Origin: Sva-07 sp963829585
Lineage (GTDB): Bacteria > Actinomycetota > Acidimicrobiia > Acidimicrobiales > Ilumatobacteraceae
Reading direction: 5' to 3'
Length of the DNA stretch: 64,000 nt
NCBI GenBank assembly: GCA_963829585.1
Contig: CAWHJD010000029.1
Coordinates: 124,001 to 188,000, forward strand
Position 1 is the first letter of the stretch. Every line of letters starts with the position of its first letter. The position numbers were made by a program, and so were the translations under genes. This document shows, in pieces, positions 49,118-58,260 of this stretch. The notes below the pieces were generated by a model. The model was given only the letters and a program-made list of their open reading frames with translations, did no database searches and was not told the origin of the DNA.

Positions 49118-49978
49118 GTGGATTCCCTGCCGTACATGCCGTTCATGGACGGTCCGGCGCCGGCGGGGCCCGAGGCGTTCCGGTGGCGCCTGGGAGTGCG
49201 GCCACTCGACCTGGACGACTGGATCGAGCTCGGCCCCGATGCCGACGCCGCGATCGACGCGAAGCCCCACCTGATGGCCGAGTTCCCCGGCACGGTGTTC
49301 GCCGTGCTCGACGATCGCGTGGCGCAGGAGGCACAGGAGGTCGCCGATGTCCTCGTCGACCATCTGCGGCGGCGCTGGCCCGAACGGTACGGCGATGCGA
49401 GGCTCGACCCGGCACTCCATCCACTCGACGCGGCGGCGCGTCTCGTTCCCGAGGATCTCGTGCTGCTGGTGGAGCGGGACGGCCGGCTCGTGTTCGGCGG
49501 CGGGTCGGTCTGCTTCCCGAACCGCTGGGATCTGCGCTCGAAGCTCGGCCTGTCGATGGCAGGAGTCCATGCTCCGGTCGGTCGGCTCAACGAGCAGTTG
49601 GAGGCGCCGATCGACAGCTTCTTCGACCGGTTGACGCCCGAGCGCAGCTTCTGGCGTCTCGGTTGGGGTGTGCTCGACACCGCGGACTGGTACACGCCTG
49701 TCGATGGCACGGCGGCACCGCGCCCCGACTCCCCGAGCCCGAGTTCGATGTTCCTGCGCGTCGAGCGCGAGACGCTGCGTCGCTTCCCCGACACCCGCTG
49801 CATCCTGTTCACGATCCGCACCTACGTCACCCCACTCATGTCGTCGTGTCCGACACGTGAGACGTCGGAGCGGTTGGCGTCGGCCCTCGAGGCGCTCCCC
49901 GCCGACGTCCGGGACTACAAGGATCTGGCGTCGTCGGCCGACGTCGTCGCGGAAGAACTTCGGCGGATCTGTGGATAA
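49118..49978 (+). CDS. DUF3445 (heme-dependent oxidative N-demethylase-like) protein
   Basis: A 286-residue protein with DUF3445 hallmarks: FPNRWDLRSKLGLSMAGVHA followed by PVGRLNE near the middle, then FFDRLTPERSFWRLGWGVLD, and LRVERETLRRFPDTRCILFT toward the end. Members studied in other bacteria are heme-dependent N-demethylases or subunits of dimethylamine monooxygenase; activity here is not proven. GTG 49118 follows AGGAG with five-base spacing; the frame is open 12 codons further. It may be co-regulated with the divergent LLM oxidoreductase. Confidence 0.82.
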   Translation: MDSLPYMPFMDGPAPAGPEAFRWRLGVRPLDLDDWIELGPDADAAIDAKPHLMAEFPGTVFAVLDDRVAQEAQEVADVLVDHLRRRWPERYGDARLDPALHPLDAAARLVPEDLVLLVERDGRLVFGGGSVCFPNRWDLRSKLGLSMAGVHAPVGRLNEQLEAPIDSFFDRLTPERSFWRLGWGVLDTADWYTPVDGTAAPRPDSPSPSSMFLRVERETLRRFPDTRCILFTIRTYVTPLMSSCPTRETSERLASALEALPADVRDYKDLASSADVVAEELRRICG

Positions 49979-49986
49979 CACGCGAT

Positions 49987-50007
49987 CTTGATACACTGCC
50001 GCTCAGA
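49987..50007. promoter_or_regulatory. degenerate HAIR-like element upstream of clpB
   Basis: CTTGATA, seven bases, GCTCAGA: nine of fourteen positions fit the HAIR consensus CTTGAGT-N7-ACTCAAG. clpB is an HspR target in several actinobacteria, which supports the idea, but the match is weak. Confidence 0.35.
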
Positions 50008-50043
50008 TTTATTGAGCGCAGAGAGAAAGTGGGAGAGGAAGTC

Positions 50044-52536
50044 ATGGCGATCGATCCGAAGAAGTGGACGCTGAAGACCCAGGAGGCGTTCTCGGCCGCC
50101 ATCGACCAGGCCAAGGAACTGTCGAACCCCGAACTGACTCCCGATCACGTGCTCGGCGCCATGATGCGCCAGGAGGGCACCATCGTTCCCGCGGTGCTCG
50201 CCAAGCTCGGCCAGGCGCCATTGATGGTACGCAACCGTGCCGACGAGGCGATCCAGAAGCTCCCCAAGGCGTACGGCGGTGCCGAACCGCGGATGAGCAA
50301 GGAGCTGACCAACGTCGTCGAGAACGCCGAGCAGTATCGCAAGGACCTGCGCGACGACTTCCTCTCCGTCGAGCACCTCCTCCTCGCGATGAACGCCCGA
50401 CTCGACGTCGGCTCCGAGGAGCTGCTCCAAGTGCTCAAGGAGGTGCGCGGGTCGCACCGCGTGACCGACCAGAGCCCCGAGGAGAAGTTCGCCGCGCTCG
50501 AGAAGTACGGCCAGGACCTCACGGCGCTGGCCGCGAGCGGCAAGATCGACCCGGTCATCGGCCGCGACGAGGAGATCCGCCGCTGCATCCAGGTGTTGTC
50601 GCGCCGCAGCAAGAACAACCCGGTACTCATCGGTGAGCCAGGCGTCGGCAAGACCGCCATCGTCGAGGGCCTGGCCTCGCGCATCGCCGACGGTGACGTG
50701 CCGGAGGGGCTCAAGAACAAGCGGCTCATCTCGCTCGACATCGCCTCGATGCTCGCGGGCGCCAAGTACCGCGGCGAGTTCGAGGAGCGGCTCAAGGCGG
50801 TGCTGAAGGAGATCACCGACGCCGAGGGCGAGATCATCACCTTCGTCGACGAACTCCACACGATCGTCGGCGCCGGCGGCGCCGAGGGCGCGATGGACGC
50901 CGGCAACATGATCAAGCCGATGCTCGCCCGCGGCGAGCTGCGCATGATCGGCGCGACCACGCTCGACGAGTACCGCAAGCACGTCGAGAAGGACCCGGCG
51001 CTCGAACGCCGCTTCCAGCAGGTGTACGTCGGTGAGCCGTCCGTCGAGGACACGATCGGCATCCTGCGCGGGTTGAAGGAGCGCTACGAGGTGCATCACG
51101 GTGTGCGCATCCAGGACTCCGCGCTGGTGAGCGCGGCCGTGCTCTCCGACCGCTACATCACGAGTCGGTTCCTGCCCGACAAGGCCATCGATCTCATGGA
51201 CGAGGCCGCCTCGAAGCTGCGCATCGAGATCGACTCGCTGCCCACGGAGATCGACGTCGTCCAACGCCGCATCTTCCAGCTCGAGATCGAACAGCTGGCG
51301 CTCGAGAAGGAGACCGACGTGGCCTCCAAGGAGCGGCTCGAAGCACTCCACGACGAGCTCGCGGAACTCAACGTGAGCGTCACGGAGATGAAGCAGCGGT
51401 GGGAGCAGGAGAAGCAGGCGATCGACGCGATCCGCTCGCTCAAGGAAGAGCTCGAGGGGTTGCGGACGCAGGTCGAGCGCGAGACCGACCTCGCCGCAGC
51501 AGCCGAGATCCGCTACGGGCGCATTCCGGAACTCGAACGTCGCATCGAGGACGCCACCGCGCACCTCGCGGCGATCCAGGAGACCGGAGCGATGCTCAAG
51601 GAGGAGGTCGACGCCGAGGACATCGCCGAGGTCGTCGCCAAGGCCACGGGCATCCCGCTCAACCGGCTGATGGAATCGGAGACGTCCAAGCTGGTGCACC
51701 TCGAGGAGTTGCTCCACGAACGGGTCATCGGCCAGGACAACGCGGTCGTCGCGGTCGCCAATGCGATCCGCCGGAGCCGCGCCGGGCTGTCCGATCCCAA
51801 CCGGCCGATCGGGTCGTTCATGTTCCTCGGCCCGACCGGTGTCGGCAAGACCGAACTCGCACGGGCGCTCGCCGAGTTCCTCTTCGACGACGAAAAGGCG
51901 ATGGTGCGCATCGACATGGGCGAGTACATGGAGAAGTTCTCCGTGTCCCGGCTCATCGGAGCGCCCCCCGGCTACGTCGGCTACGACGAGGGCGGCCAGC
52001 TCACCGAAGCGGTGCGGCGCCGTCCGTACTCGGTCGTGCTCCTCGACGAGATCGAGAAGGCGCACCCCGACGTGTTCAACACGCTGCTGCAGCTGCTCGA
52101 CGACGGCCGCCTCACCGACGGTCAGGGCCGCACGGTCGACTTCACCAACGTGGTGTTGATCATGACGTCGAACCTGCCCGGTGAGCCGAGCGACTTCTTC
52201 AAGCCCGAGTTCATCAACCGCGTCGACGACATCATCCGTTTCCGGGCGCTGACCGAAACCGACCTGCTGCGCATCGTGCGCATCCAGGTGGAGCTGGTCC
52301 GCAAGCGTCTCGCCGATCGTCGGATCGCCCTCGACATCGACGAGGGCGCCCTCGAGCAGCTCGCTCGCGAGGGGTTCGACCCGGCGTTCGGCGCCCGTCC
52401 GCTCAAGCGGGTCATCCAGCGCGAGATCGGCGACAAGGCGTCGCTGCTCATCCTCGACGGTTCGGTGTCCGACGGCGGCACCATCCAGGTCCGCGCCGGC
52501 ACCCCCGACGAGGGTCTCAGCGTCACCGCCTCATGA
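50044..52536 (+). CDS. clpB: ATP-dependent chaperone ClpB (Hsp100)
   Basis: An 830-residue disaggregase. The N domain (about 8-145) is followed by nucleotide-binding domain 1 with GEPGVGKT (about 197-204), a coiled-coil middle domain (about 395-525), and domain 2 with GPTGVGKT (about 597-604) and VVLLDEIEKAHPDVFN. A C-terminal D2-small domain follows. With DnaK it rescues aggregated proteins. A purine-rich GGGAGAGGAAGTC lies before ATG 50044, and an imperfect HAIR element upstream suggests HspR control. It is slightly shorter than E. coli ClpB because of a shorter loop before FFKPEFINR. Confidence 0.97.
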   Translation: MAIDPKKWTLKTQEAFSAAIDQAKELSNPELTPDHVLGAMMRQEGTIVPAVLAKLGQAPLMVRNRADEAIQKLPKAYGGAEPRMSKELTNVVENAEQYRKDLRDDFLSVEHLLLAMNARLDVGSEELLQVLKEVRGSHRVTDQSPEEKFAALEKYGQDLTALAASGKIDPVIGRDEEIRRCIQVLSRRSKNNPVLIGEPGVGKTAIVEGLASRIADGDVPEGLKNKRLISLDIASMLAGAKYRGEFEERLKAVLKEITDAEGEIITFVDELHTIVGAGGAEGAMDAGNMIKPMLARGELRMIGATTLDEYRKHVEKDPALERRFQQVYVGEPSVEDTIGILRGLKERYEVHHGVRIQDSALVSAAVLSDRYITSRFLPDKAIDLMDEAASKLRIEIDSLPTEIDVVQRRIFQLEIEQLALEKETDVASKERLEALHDELAELNVSVTEMKQRWEQEKQAIDAIRSLKEELEGLRTQVERETDLAAAAEIRYGRIPELERRIEDATAHLAAIQETGAMLKEEVDAEDIAEVVAKATGIPLNRLMESETSKLVHLEELLHERVIGQDNAVVAVANAIRRSRAGLSDPNRPIGSFMFLGPTGVGKTELARALAEFLFDDEKAMVRIDMGEYMEKFSVSRLIGAPPGYVGYDEGGQLTEAVRRRPYSVVLLDEIEKAHPDVFNTLLQLLDDGRLTDGQGRTVDFTNVVLIMTSNLPGEPSDFFKPEFINRVDDIIRFRALTETDLLRIVRIQVELVRKRLADRRIALDIDEGALEQLAREGFDPAFGARPLKRVIQREIGDKASLLILDGSVSDGGTIQVRAGTPDEGLSVTAS

Positions 52537-52554
52537 ATTCCCGTGTCACCTGCC

Positions 52555-52575
52555 GGGGTCAGACCCCGATCGCGA
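52555..52575. repeat. GGGGTC-N-GACCCC palindrome after clpB
   Basis: GGGGTC-A-GACCCC followed by GATCGCGA is the same sequence as one arm and the core of the inverted repeat at 25853-25885, in reverse orientation. It spans the stop codon of the convergent histidine kinase gene. Confidence 0.6.
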
Positions 52576-53542
52576 TGGGCGTAACGGGGACGAAGGTGAG
52601 GCGGAACGTGGGCGGGCTGAGTTCGATCAGCTCGAGGCGGCCGCCGTCGGACTCCGCGAGGCGTCGGGCGAGCGGCAGGCCGCGGCCGTGCGCGGCCCGG
52701 TGGTCAGCGGGACGGTCGAACAGCGTGGCCGCGCGCTCGCGTGGGATTCCCGGGCCTTCGTCCTCGATCGTGACATTGTCGTCCTGCACGAGGATGGCCA
52801 CGGTGCCGCGCCCGTGGCGCAGCGCGTTGTCGAGCACGATCCCGATCACCTGACCGACGAGACCCGGGGTGGCGATCACGTGGTTCACGCGGCCGGTCGT
52901 GACCACCACCTGGCGGCGCTTCTCGGCGAAACGGTGTTGCCAGTCGGCCACTTGATGATCCACGAGCGTCGTCAGGTCCAGTTCGGTGCGCTCCTTCGTC
53001 GATCCGGTCCGCGCCACCGTGAGCAGATCGTCGAGTGTCAGGCTCAACTCGTGGGTCTGTGTCAGCGCAGCTGCCGCCTCGGCGGCAACCTCGGGGTCGT
53101 GGTCGCGTTCCAACAGTTCGAGTCGCATGGCGATGCCCGTCAGTCCGGTGCGCAGCTGGTGTGTGGCGTCGGCGGTGAATCCGCGTTCCGATTCGAGTAT
53201 GCGATCGACGCGGTTGGCGCTCAGGCGAAGCGCACGTGAGATGTCGTCGATCTCGCTGATCCCCGACGGCGGCGGGGCGGCCGCGCTGAAGTCGCCATCG
53301 CCCACACGTGCGGCGCTGCGCGCGAGTCGTTCGAGCGGCCGTGCGAGTTGACGGGCCTGCACGCCGGCGAGCAGTGCGGCCGATGCAATGGCAGCCACCG
53401 CGATGACGGTGAGTCGTCCCAACACGTCGGCCGGGAGTTCGCCCTCCTCGGCATCGCGTACGACGAGCAGCACGGGCAGGAGCAGGACCAGGATGACCAC
53501 CACGACCACGGCGATGGTCGAGAGCACCAAGCGGCGGCGCAC
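52559..53542 (-). CDS. sensor histidine kinase
   Basis: A 327-residue membrane sensor. Two N-terminal helices (about 9-28 and 46-67) flank a short extracellular loop, followed by a HAMP-like linker (ARQLARPLERLARSA). The H box DATHQLRTGLTG contains the phosphorylated His, the N box is LVGQVIGIVLDNALRHG, and the G box is EDEGPGIP. GTG 53542 lies five bases after the response-regulator stop, so the two genes are translated as a pair. The very short sensor loop suggests membrane or intramembrane sensing. The signal is unknown. Confidence 0.9.
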   Translation of the reverse strand: MRRRLVLSTIAVVVVVILVLLLPVLLVVRDAEEGELPADVLGRLTVIAVAAIASAALLAGVQARQLARPLERLARSAARVGDGDFSAAAPPPSGISEIDDISRALRLSANRVDRILESERGFTADATHQLRTGLTGIAMRLELLERDHDPEVAAEAAAALTQTHELSLTLDDLLTVARTGSTKERTELDLTTLVDHQVADWQHRFAEKRRQVVVTTGRVNHVIATPGLVGQVIGIVLDNALRHGRGTVAILVQDDNVTIEDEGPGIPRERAATLFDRPADHRAAHGRGLPLARRLAESDGGRLELIELSPPTFRLTFVPVTPIAIGV

Positions 53543-53547
53543 GACGG

Positions 53548-54300
53548 TCAGCCTCCGGTCGGGTCGAAGCGGAAACCGACACCGCGTACGGTGACGATCT
53601 TCGACGGCGGGTCGGTGTCGTCGAGGATCTTGCGGCGCAGTGTCGAGGTGTGGGTGTCGAGGGTGCGTGTGGAACCCCACCAGTTCTCGTCCCACACCTG
53701 GCTCATGATCTCTTCGCGTTTGAGCGTGACGCCGGGTCGGCGCATCAGGAGCTCGAGCAGGTCGAACTCCTTGGTGGTGAGTTCCACTTCGCGTCGTCCG
53801 TCGTCGCCCTCGACGAAGCATCGGCGCGCCTCGGTGTCGAGTTCGATGCCGGCACCGTTGAGGTGCCCGCTCGTGCCGGCCGGTGAGTGTTCGACCAGGC
53901 GCAGTCGGGCGCGGATCCGCGCCACGAGTTCGGCGAGTCGGAACGGTTTGGCGACGTAGTCGTCGGCGCCGGCGTTGAGACCGACGATGACGTCCATCTC
54001 CTCGGCGCGGGCCGTGAGCATGATGATCGGAAGGCCGGGATGGTCGGAGCGCAGTTTGCGGCAGACGTCGAGGCCGTCGATGTCGGGCAGTGTGAGATCC
54101 AGCAGGACGAGGTCGGGGAAGTGGTCGCCGACCGATTCGAGCGCAGCGAGTCCGGCCGCGACGTGCGCGACCTGGAAGCCCTCGGAGCGCAGGACTCGGA
54201 TCAGCGGCTCGCTGATGCGGTCGTCGTCCTCCACGAGCAGCACGGCCGTCGCGGCGGAGACCGTGGCGGTACCGCTCGGTGCGCGAAGACCCGATTCCAT
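53548..54300 (-). CDS. OmpR/PhoB-type response regulator
   Basis: A 250-residue regulator. The receiver domain (about 18-130) has VLLVEDDD, the phosphorylation site in LVLLDLTLPDIDG and the conserved Lys in DYVAKPF. The winged-helix output domain (about 155-247) ends in TVRGVGFRFDP. It controls unknown genes with the downstream kinase. The gene diverges from the MFS pump with 122 bases between, which is the only obvious local target candidate apart from autoregulation. Confidence 0.93.
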   Translation of the reverse strand: MESGLRAPSGTATVSAATAVLLVEDDDRISEPLIRVLRSEGFQVAHVAAGLAALESVGDHFPDLVLLDLTLPDIDGLDVCRKLRSDHPGLPIIMLTARAEEMDVIVGLNAGADDYVAKPFRLAELVARIRARLRLVEHSPAGTSGHLNGAGIELDTEARRCFVEGDDGRREVELTTKEFDLLELLMRRPGVTLKREEIMSQVWDENWWGSTRTLDTHTSTLRRKILDDTDPPSKIVTVRGVGFRFDPTGG

Positions 54301-54381
54301 CGCCTTGTCATCGGCCGCGAGTTGCCCGGGCTTGAGGTGGGAGCGAGGCGGGCCCGAGGAGAGCGGCTTCCGACGTGATTA

Positions 54382-54399
54382 CAATACTGGTCCGTATCG
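54382..54399. promoter_or_regulatory. likely TetR-type operator over the MFS promoter
   Basis: CAATAC-TGGTCC-GTATCG is an inverted repeat with one mismatch, of the ATAC-N6-GTAT form common for TetR-family repressors. It overlaps a TACAAT (54380-54385) that can serve as the -10 element. A TetR gene is encoded two genes downstream. Confidence 0.55.
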
Positions 54400-54422
54400 T
54401 ATCGAAACCGGAGATGACCACG

Positions 54423-56048
54423 ATGACGAGTGAAACCACGAGCCGATCACGGCACGACCATGACGACGCCATCGACCCGGCGGTGCACGAGCGCCGCTGG
54501 ATGATCCTGGGCGTGCTCTGCATGAGTCTCCTGATCATCGTGATGGACAACACGATCCTCAATGTCGCCATCCCGTCGCTGATCGTCGATCTCGGTGCCA
54601 CGAACAGCCAGATCCAGTGGATCGTCGACGCCTACGTCCTCGTGTTCGCCGGCCTGCTGCTCACCACCGGCAGCCTCTCCGACCGCTACGGCCGCAAGGG
54701 TGCGCTGCAGCTCGGCATCGTGTTGTTCGGCATCGGTTCGGCTGCCGCCGCGATGTCGACGACGGCCGAGGGGCTGATCGCGACCCGTGCCTTCATGGGC
54801 ATCGGCGGTGCCCTGATCATGCCGGCCACGCTGTCGATCCTCACCAACGTGTTCCGCGACCCACGTGAGCGCGGCCGGGCCATCGCCATCTGGGCCGGCT
54901 TCTCCGGGCTGGCTGTCGCCCTCGGGCCGATCACCGGGGGACTCCTGCTCGAGCACTTCTCCTGGCAGTCCGTCTTCTGGGTGAACATCCCGATCGGCAT
55001 CACGGCGCTGGTCCTGGGAGCCTTCCTGATCCCGACGTCACGCGATCCCGCCCACGGCAGGATCGACCCCCTCGGCGCGGTGCTGTCGTTCTTCGGTCTC
55101 GCGTCGCTGCTGTTCGCCATCATCGAGGGACCGTCGAAGGGGTGGAGCGACCCCGTGGTGGTCGGCGCCTTCGTGATCGCTGCAGTACTGCTCACCGCGT
55201 TCCTGCTGTGGGAACGACACACGACGCACCCGATGCTCGATCTCACCGTGTTCCGCAACGCCCGGTTCAGCGCCGGCAGCGGAACGATCACGCTCGTCTT
55301 CTTCGCCATGTTCGGTTCGCTGCTGTTGATGACGCAGTACTGGCAGCTCGTGCACGGATACTCCCCGCTGGAGGCAGGCATCCGCTTGCTGCCGTATGCG
55401 ATGACGATGATGATCGTCGCGCCGCTGTCGGCTCGCTTCGTCGAACGGCAGGGGACGAAGCGGATCGTCACGCTGGGCCTCGTCCTCGTGGCGACCGGAC
55501 TCACGCTGCTGTCGACGATCGCCTCCGATTCGCCCTACCCGCTCGTGATCTCCTACTTCGTCGTCATGGCCGCGGGCATGGGCATGACGATGGCCCCGGC
55601 GACCGAGTCGGTCATGGGATCGCTGCCGCGGGCCAAGGCCGGCGTCGGTTCGGCGATCAACGACACCACCCGCCAGGTCGGCGGGGCGCTCGGCGTCGCC
55701 GTGATCGGCAGCATCGTCACGAGTGTCTACTCGCAACGCATCTTCGACCTCGCCGGCGTGTTCGGCCTGGCCGGCCCGCAGGAGGCGATCGCGGCGTCGT
55801 CGCTCGGCGGCGCCCAACAGGTCGCAGCATCACTCGGAGGACAGGCCGACGCTTTCGTGCAGGCCGCCAACGACAGCTTCGTCGACGCGATGTCGGCCGG
55901 TCTGCGTGTCGCGGCGGTCGTGATCGTGTTCGCCGCCCTCACGGCTTGGAGATTCCTGCCCGCGCACGCCACGTCGCCGCCCGACAACCTCGCCAGTGAT
56001 CCGACCGTCGGACAGAATGCCGATCAGGCGCCGGTCGTCGGGAACTGA
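54423..56048 (+). CDS. DHA2-family MFS drug efflux transporter (EmrB/QacA type)
   Basis: A 541-residue transporter with fourteen predicted membrane helices. The first helix starts at WMILGVLCMSLLIIV, followed by motif D1-like LNVAIPSL and motif A RYGRKGALQ. Motif C, GLAVALGPITGGLL, is characteristic of drug:proton antiporters. EmrB/QacA-type pumps export lipophilic compounds using the proton gradient. ATG 54423 has GGAG upstream; 54414 is an alternative. A TetR regulator follows directly, and the promoter carries a palindromic operator. Substrate is unknown. Confidence 0.93.
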   Translation: MTSETTSRSRHDHDDAIDPAVHERRWMILGVLCMSLLIIVMDNTILNVAIPSLIVDLGATNSQIQWIVDAYVLVFAGLLLTTGSLSDRYGRKGALQLGIVLFGIGSAAAAMSTTAEGLIATRAFMGIGGALIMPATLSILTNVFRDPRERGRAIAIWAGFSGLAVALGPITGGLLLEHFSWQSVFWVNIPIGITALVLGAFLIPTSRDPAHGRIDPLGAVLSFFGLASLLFAIIEGPSKGWSDPVVVGAFVIAAVLLTAFLLWERHTTHPMLDLTVFRNARFSAGSGTITLVFFAMFGSLLLMTQYWQLVHGYSPLEAGIRLLPYAMTMMIVAPLSARFVERQGTKRIVTLGLVLVATGLTLLSTIASDSPYPLVISYFVVMAAGMGMTMAPATESVMGSLPRAKAGVGSAINDTTRQVGGALGVAVIGSIVTSVYSQRIFDLAGVFGLAGPQEAIAASSLGGAQQVAASLGGQADAFVQAANDSFVDAMSAGLRVAAVVIVFAALTAWRFLPAHATSPPDNLASDPTVGQNADQAPVVGN

Positions 56049-56049
56049 C

Positions 56050-56664
56050 GTGACCGCTTCCATCACGCGCCGTCCCGGCCGGCCCCGGTCGGCCGGAGTC
56101 GACGAAGCACTGCTCGAGGCCACACTGCAGCTGGCCGGCGAGGTGGGCATCCACGGGATGTCGATGGACGACCTCGCGCAGCGCGCCGGTGTGTCGAAGG
56201 CGACGATCTACCGTCGCTGGCCGTCGAAGGAAGCGCTGGTGCTCGATTCGCTCGCCCATGCCATTCGACCGTTCGATCTCGTCGACACCGGCTCGGTGCG
56301 TGGCGATCTCGACAGCTACCTCCGTGAACTCGGTCGCCGCATGCAGACGGGCCGCACGAGCGATGTGCTGCCCGACCTGATCTCTGCGTCCGCGCGCGAC
56401 GCGGCGCTGCGCGAATCACTCGACGAGTGGGTGCTCCATCGTCGCCAACCCTTGAACACGATCCTCGGCCGGGCGGTCCAGCGCGGCGAGTTGGCCGCCG
56501 AGGCCGACCTCGACATCATCGTCGACGCGCTGCTCGGCGCCTTCGTGTATCGCCGCCTGCTGAGCCACGCCCCGCTCGACGATGCGTTCGTCACGCGGTT
56601 GTTGGACACCGTGATGCCGTCGATCCGAGCGGTGGCGGTGCCGTCGGGTCGAGACGATGAGTGA
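56050..56664 (+). CDS. TetR/AcrR family transcriptional regulator
   Basis: A 204-residue repressor. The N-terminal helix-turn-helix spans about residues 15-60 (ATLQLAGEVGIHGMSMDDLA, VSKATIYRRWPSKEALV) and the C-terminal domain is the TetR_C-like ligand and dimer region. GTG 56050 comes right after the transporter stop at 56048, so both are in one transcript. It very likely controls the MFS pump by binding the inverted repeat at 54382. Its own ligand is unknown. Confidence 0.93.
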   Translation: MTASITRRPGRPRSAGVDEALLEATLQLAGEVGIHGMSMDDLAQRAGVSKATIYRRWPSKEALVLDSLAHAIRPFDLVDTGSVRGDLDSYLRELGRRMQTGRTSDVLPDLISASARDAALRESLDEWVLHRRQPLNTILGRAVQRGELAAEADLDIIVDALLGAFVYRRLLSHAPLDDAFVTRLLDTVMPSIRAVAVPSGRDDE

Positions 56665-56732
56665 CGAGTTCCCCACCTCGATCGGCCGTCTCGGCCTGGT
56701 CGCCCTCGACTGCATCCTCGCCCCCTGACCAG

Positions 56733-56786
56733 CCCGAAAAATGCCGCTGGGTGCGCGCTGAGCGCGCACCTGGAGGAGAATTTCGG
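56733..56786. repeat. palindromic intergenic repeat copy 2
   Basis: TGCGCGCT-G-AGCGCGCA (56752-56768) and the right arm GGAGGAGAATTTCGG (56772-56786) match the copy at 22771-22825. The left arm (CCCGAAA onward, 56733) is more diverged. It lies between converging TetR and hisD-like genes and may act as a terminator. Confidence 0.75.
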
Positions 56787-56799
56787 AGTGTGGGGCGGG

Positions 56800-58114
56800 T
56801 CAGGACTGACGGAGTCGCAGGGCGTCGCCGTGGGCGGGGAAGCCCTCGTGATCGGCGAGCGCGATGACCGAAGGGGTCATGCGAGCCAGCGCCGCAGCGT
56901 CGGCACGGGCGATCGCCGTGCGCTTGAGGAACGTGTCGGCGGTGATGCCCGAGGAGACGTGGGCGAAACCCGACGTCGGCAGTGACGCCGGGCATCCGAT
57001 GACGAAGTTGGCGGCGCTGAAGGGGGTGTGCTGACCGACGAGGATCTCGCCGGCGTTGACCAGCCCCGCGACGACCTCGTCGACGTGCTCGGCGGCCACG
57101 GCGACCTGCAGGTGCTCGGGCGCGAACTCGTTGGCGATGCGCGACGGCGACGTCGATCGAGTCGACGAGCACGCAGCCTCCGTTCGGGCCGAGCGACGAC
57201 CGAGCCGCGGCGGCGCGCACCTCGGGCAGCCCGGCGAGCTGCCGTTCGAGTTCGGCGTCGACGGCATCCGCGAGTGAGGTCGACGGGGTCAGGAGCACGA
57301 CGGTGCTGTCCGTGCCGTGTTCGGCCTCGATGAGCAGGTCGGCGGCGAGCAGCTCCGGGTCGGCGGAGTCGTCGGCGATGACGAGGCTCTCGGTGGGGCC
57401 GAGGAGCATCATGGTGGCAACACCGTGGCGCTGCATCTCGACCTGGGCGATCGTGACCGCCGGCGAGCCGGGGCCGACGATCTTGCGGACCTTCGGGATC
57501 GTGCCGGTGCCGAAGCCGAGCGCGGCGATCCCGGCCGGTCCGTTGACGCGGAACACATCGCGGATCCCGAGCTTGCGGCACACCACCAGTACCGCGGGAT
57601 CGACCTCACCGGAGCCGCCGGGAACGGGTGGTACGACCAGGGCGATCGATCCCACACCGGCGACGACGGCCGGCACGGCGAGCTGGTACGCGACGCTCGG
57701 GTAACTGGCCTTGCCCGACGGCGTGAACAACCCGGCGGACGTGATCGGGGTGATCTTCTCGCCGACGGTCAGTCCCGGCTCGCTCTCGATCGACCAGTCA
57801 CGTGCCCGCTCCATCTGCGCTTCGTTGAACGCCCGCAGGTGGGCGATCGCATCGTCGATCGCGGCGTCGACATCGGAGCGGACCGCGGCCCGCTCGAACT
57901 CTTCGGCGCTGACGCGCAGACCGTCCGGCTCGATCTCGATGCCGTCGAACCTGGCCAGTGCCTCGCACACGGCGATGTCGCCGCGATCGCGCACATCGTC
58001 GATCAACGCCCCGATGGATCGGCGCAGTTCGGGGTCGAAGATCTCGTCGATGCCGCGACGCATCAAGGCATCGCGGGCCGCGACGTCCATGTCGTTCCAG
58101 ACCTGTCTGCGCAT
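56800..58114 (-). CDS. histidinol-dehydrogenase-family paralog, frameshifted as sequenced
   Basis: About 437 residues with a one-base error near 57138-57146. Family blocks include NGPAGIAALGFGTGTIPKV, KIVGPGSPA, and NEFAPEHLQ with the catalytic Glu-His pair, and a late EGFPAHGDALRLR. Two zinc-ligand positions differ: the usual QAEH motif reads EAEH, and the AGDY Asp is Asn in AANF. True HisD oxidises histidinol to histidine; these changes and the absence of other his genes suggest a paralog with another substrate, as known for some HisD-like alcohol dehydrogenases. ATG 58114 gives a normal N-terminus. It diverges from purA. Confidence 0.82.
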
Positions 58115-58260
58115 CACGCTCACCGTCGACGCTACCCGCAGTCGACATGCGGGTCCGACTCCGGCTGTACCTGGACGGCGCGCTGGACGCTGAGGGCCGG
58201 CGAGGCGCACGGTCGGGAGTACCATCTCCACACGTTCCATCCACCACTCGGGGAGCGTGC

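Noticed and set aside
49915..52065. 716-codon minus-strand open frame opposite clpB
   Set aside because: Shadow frame of clpB; composition biased to Leu, Asp, Arg and His.
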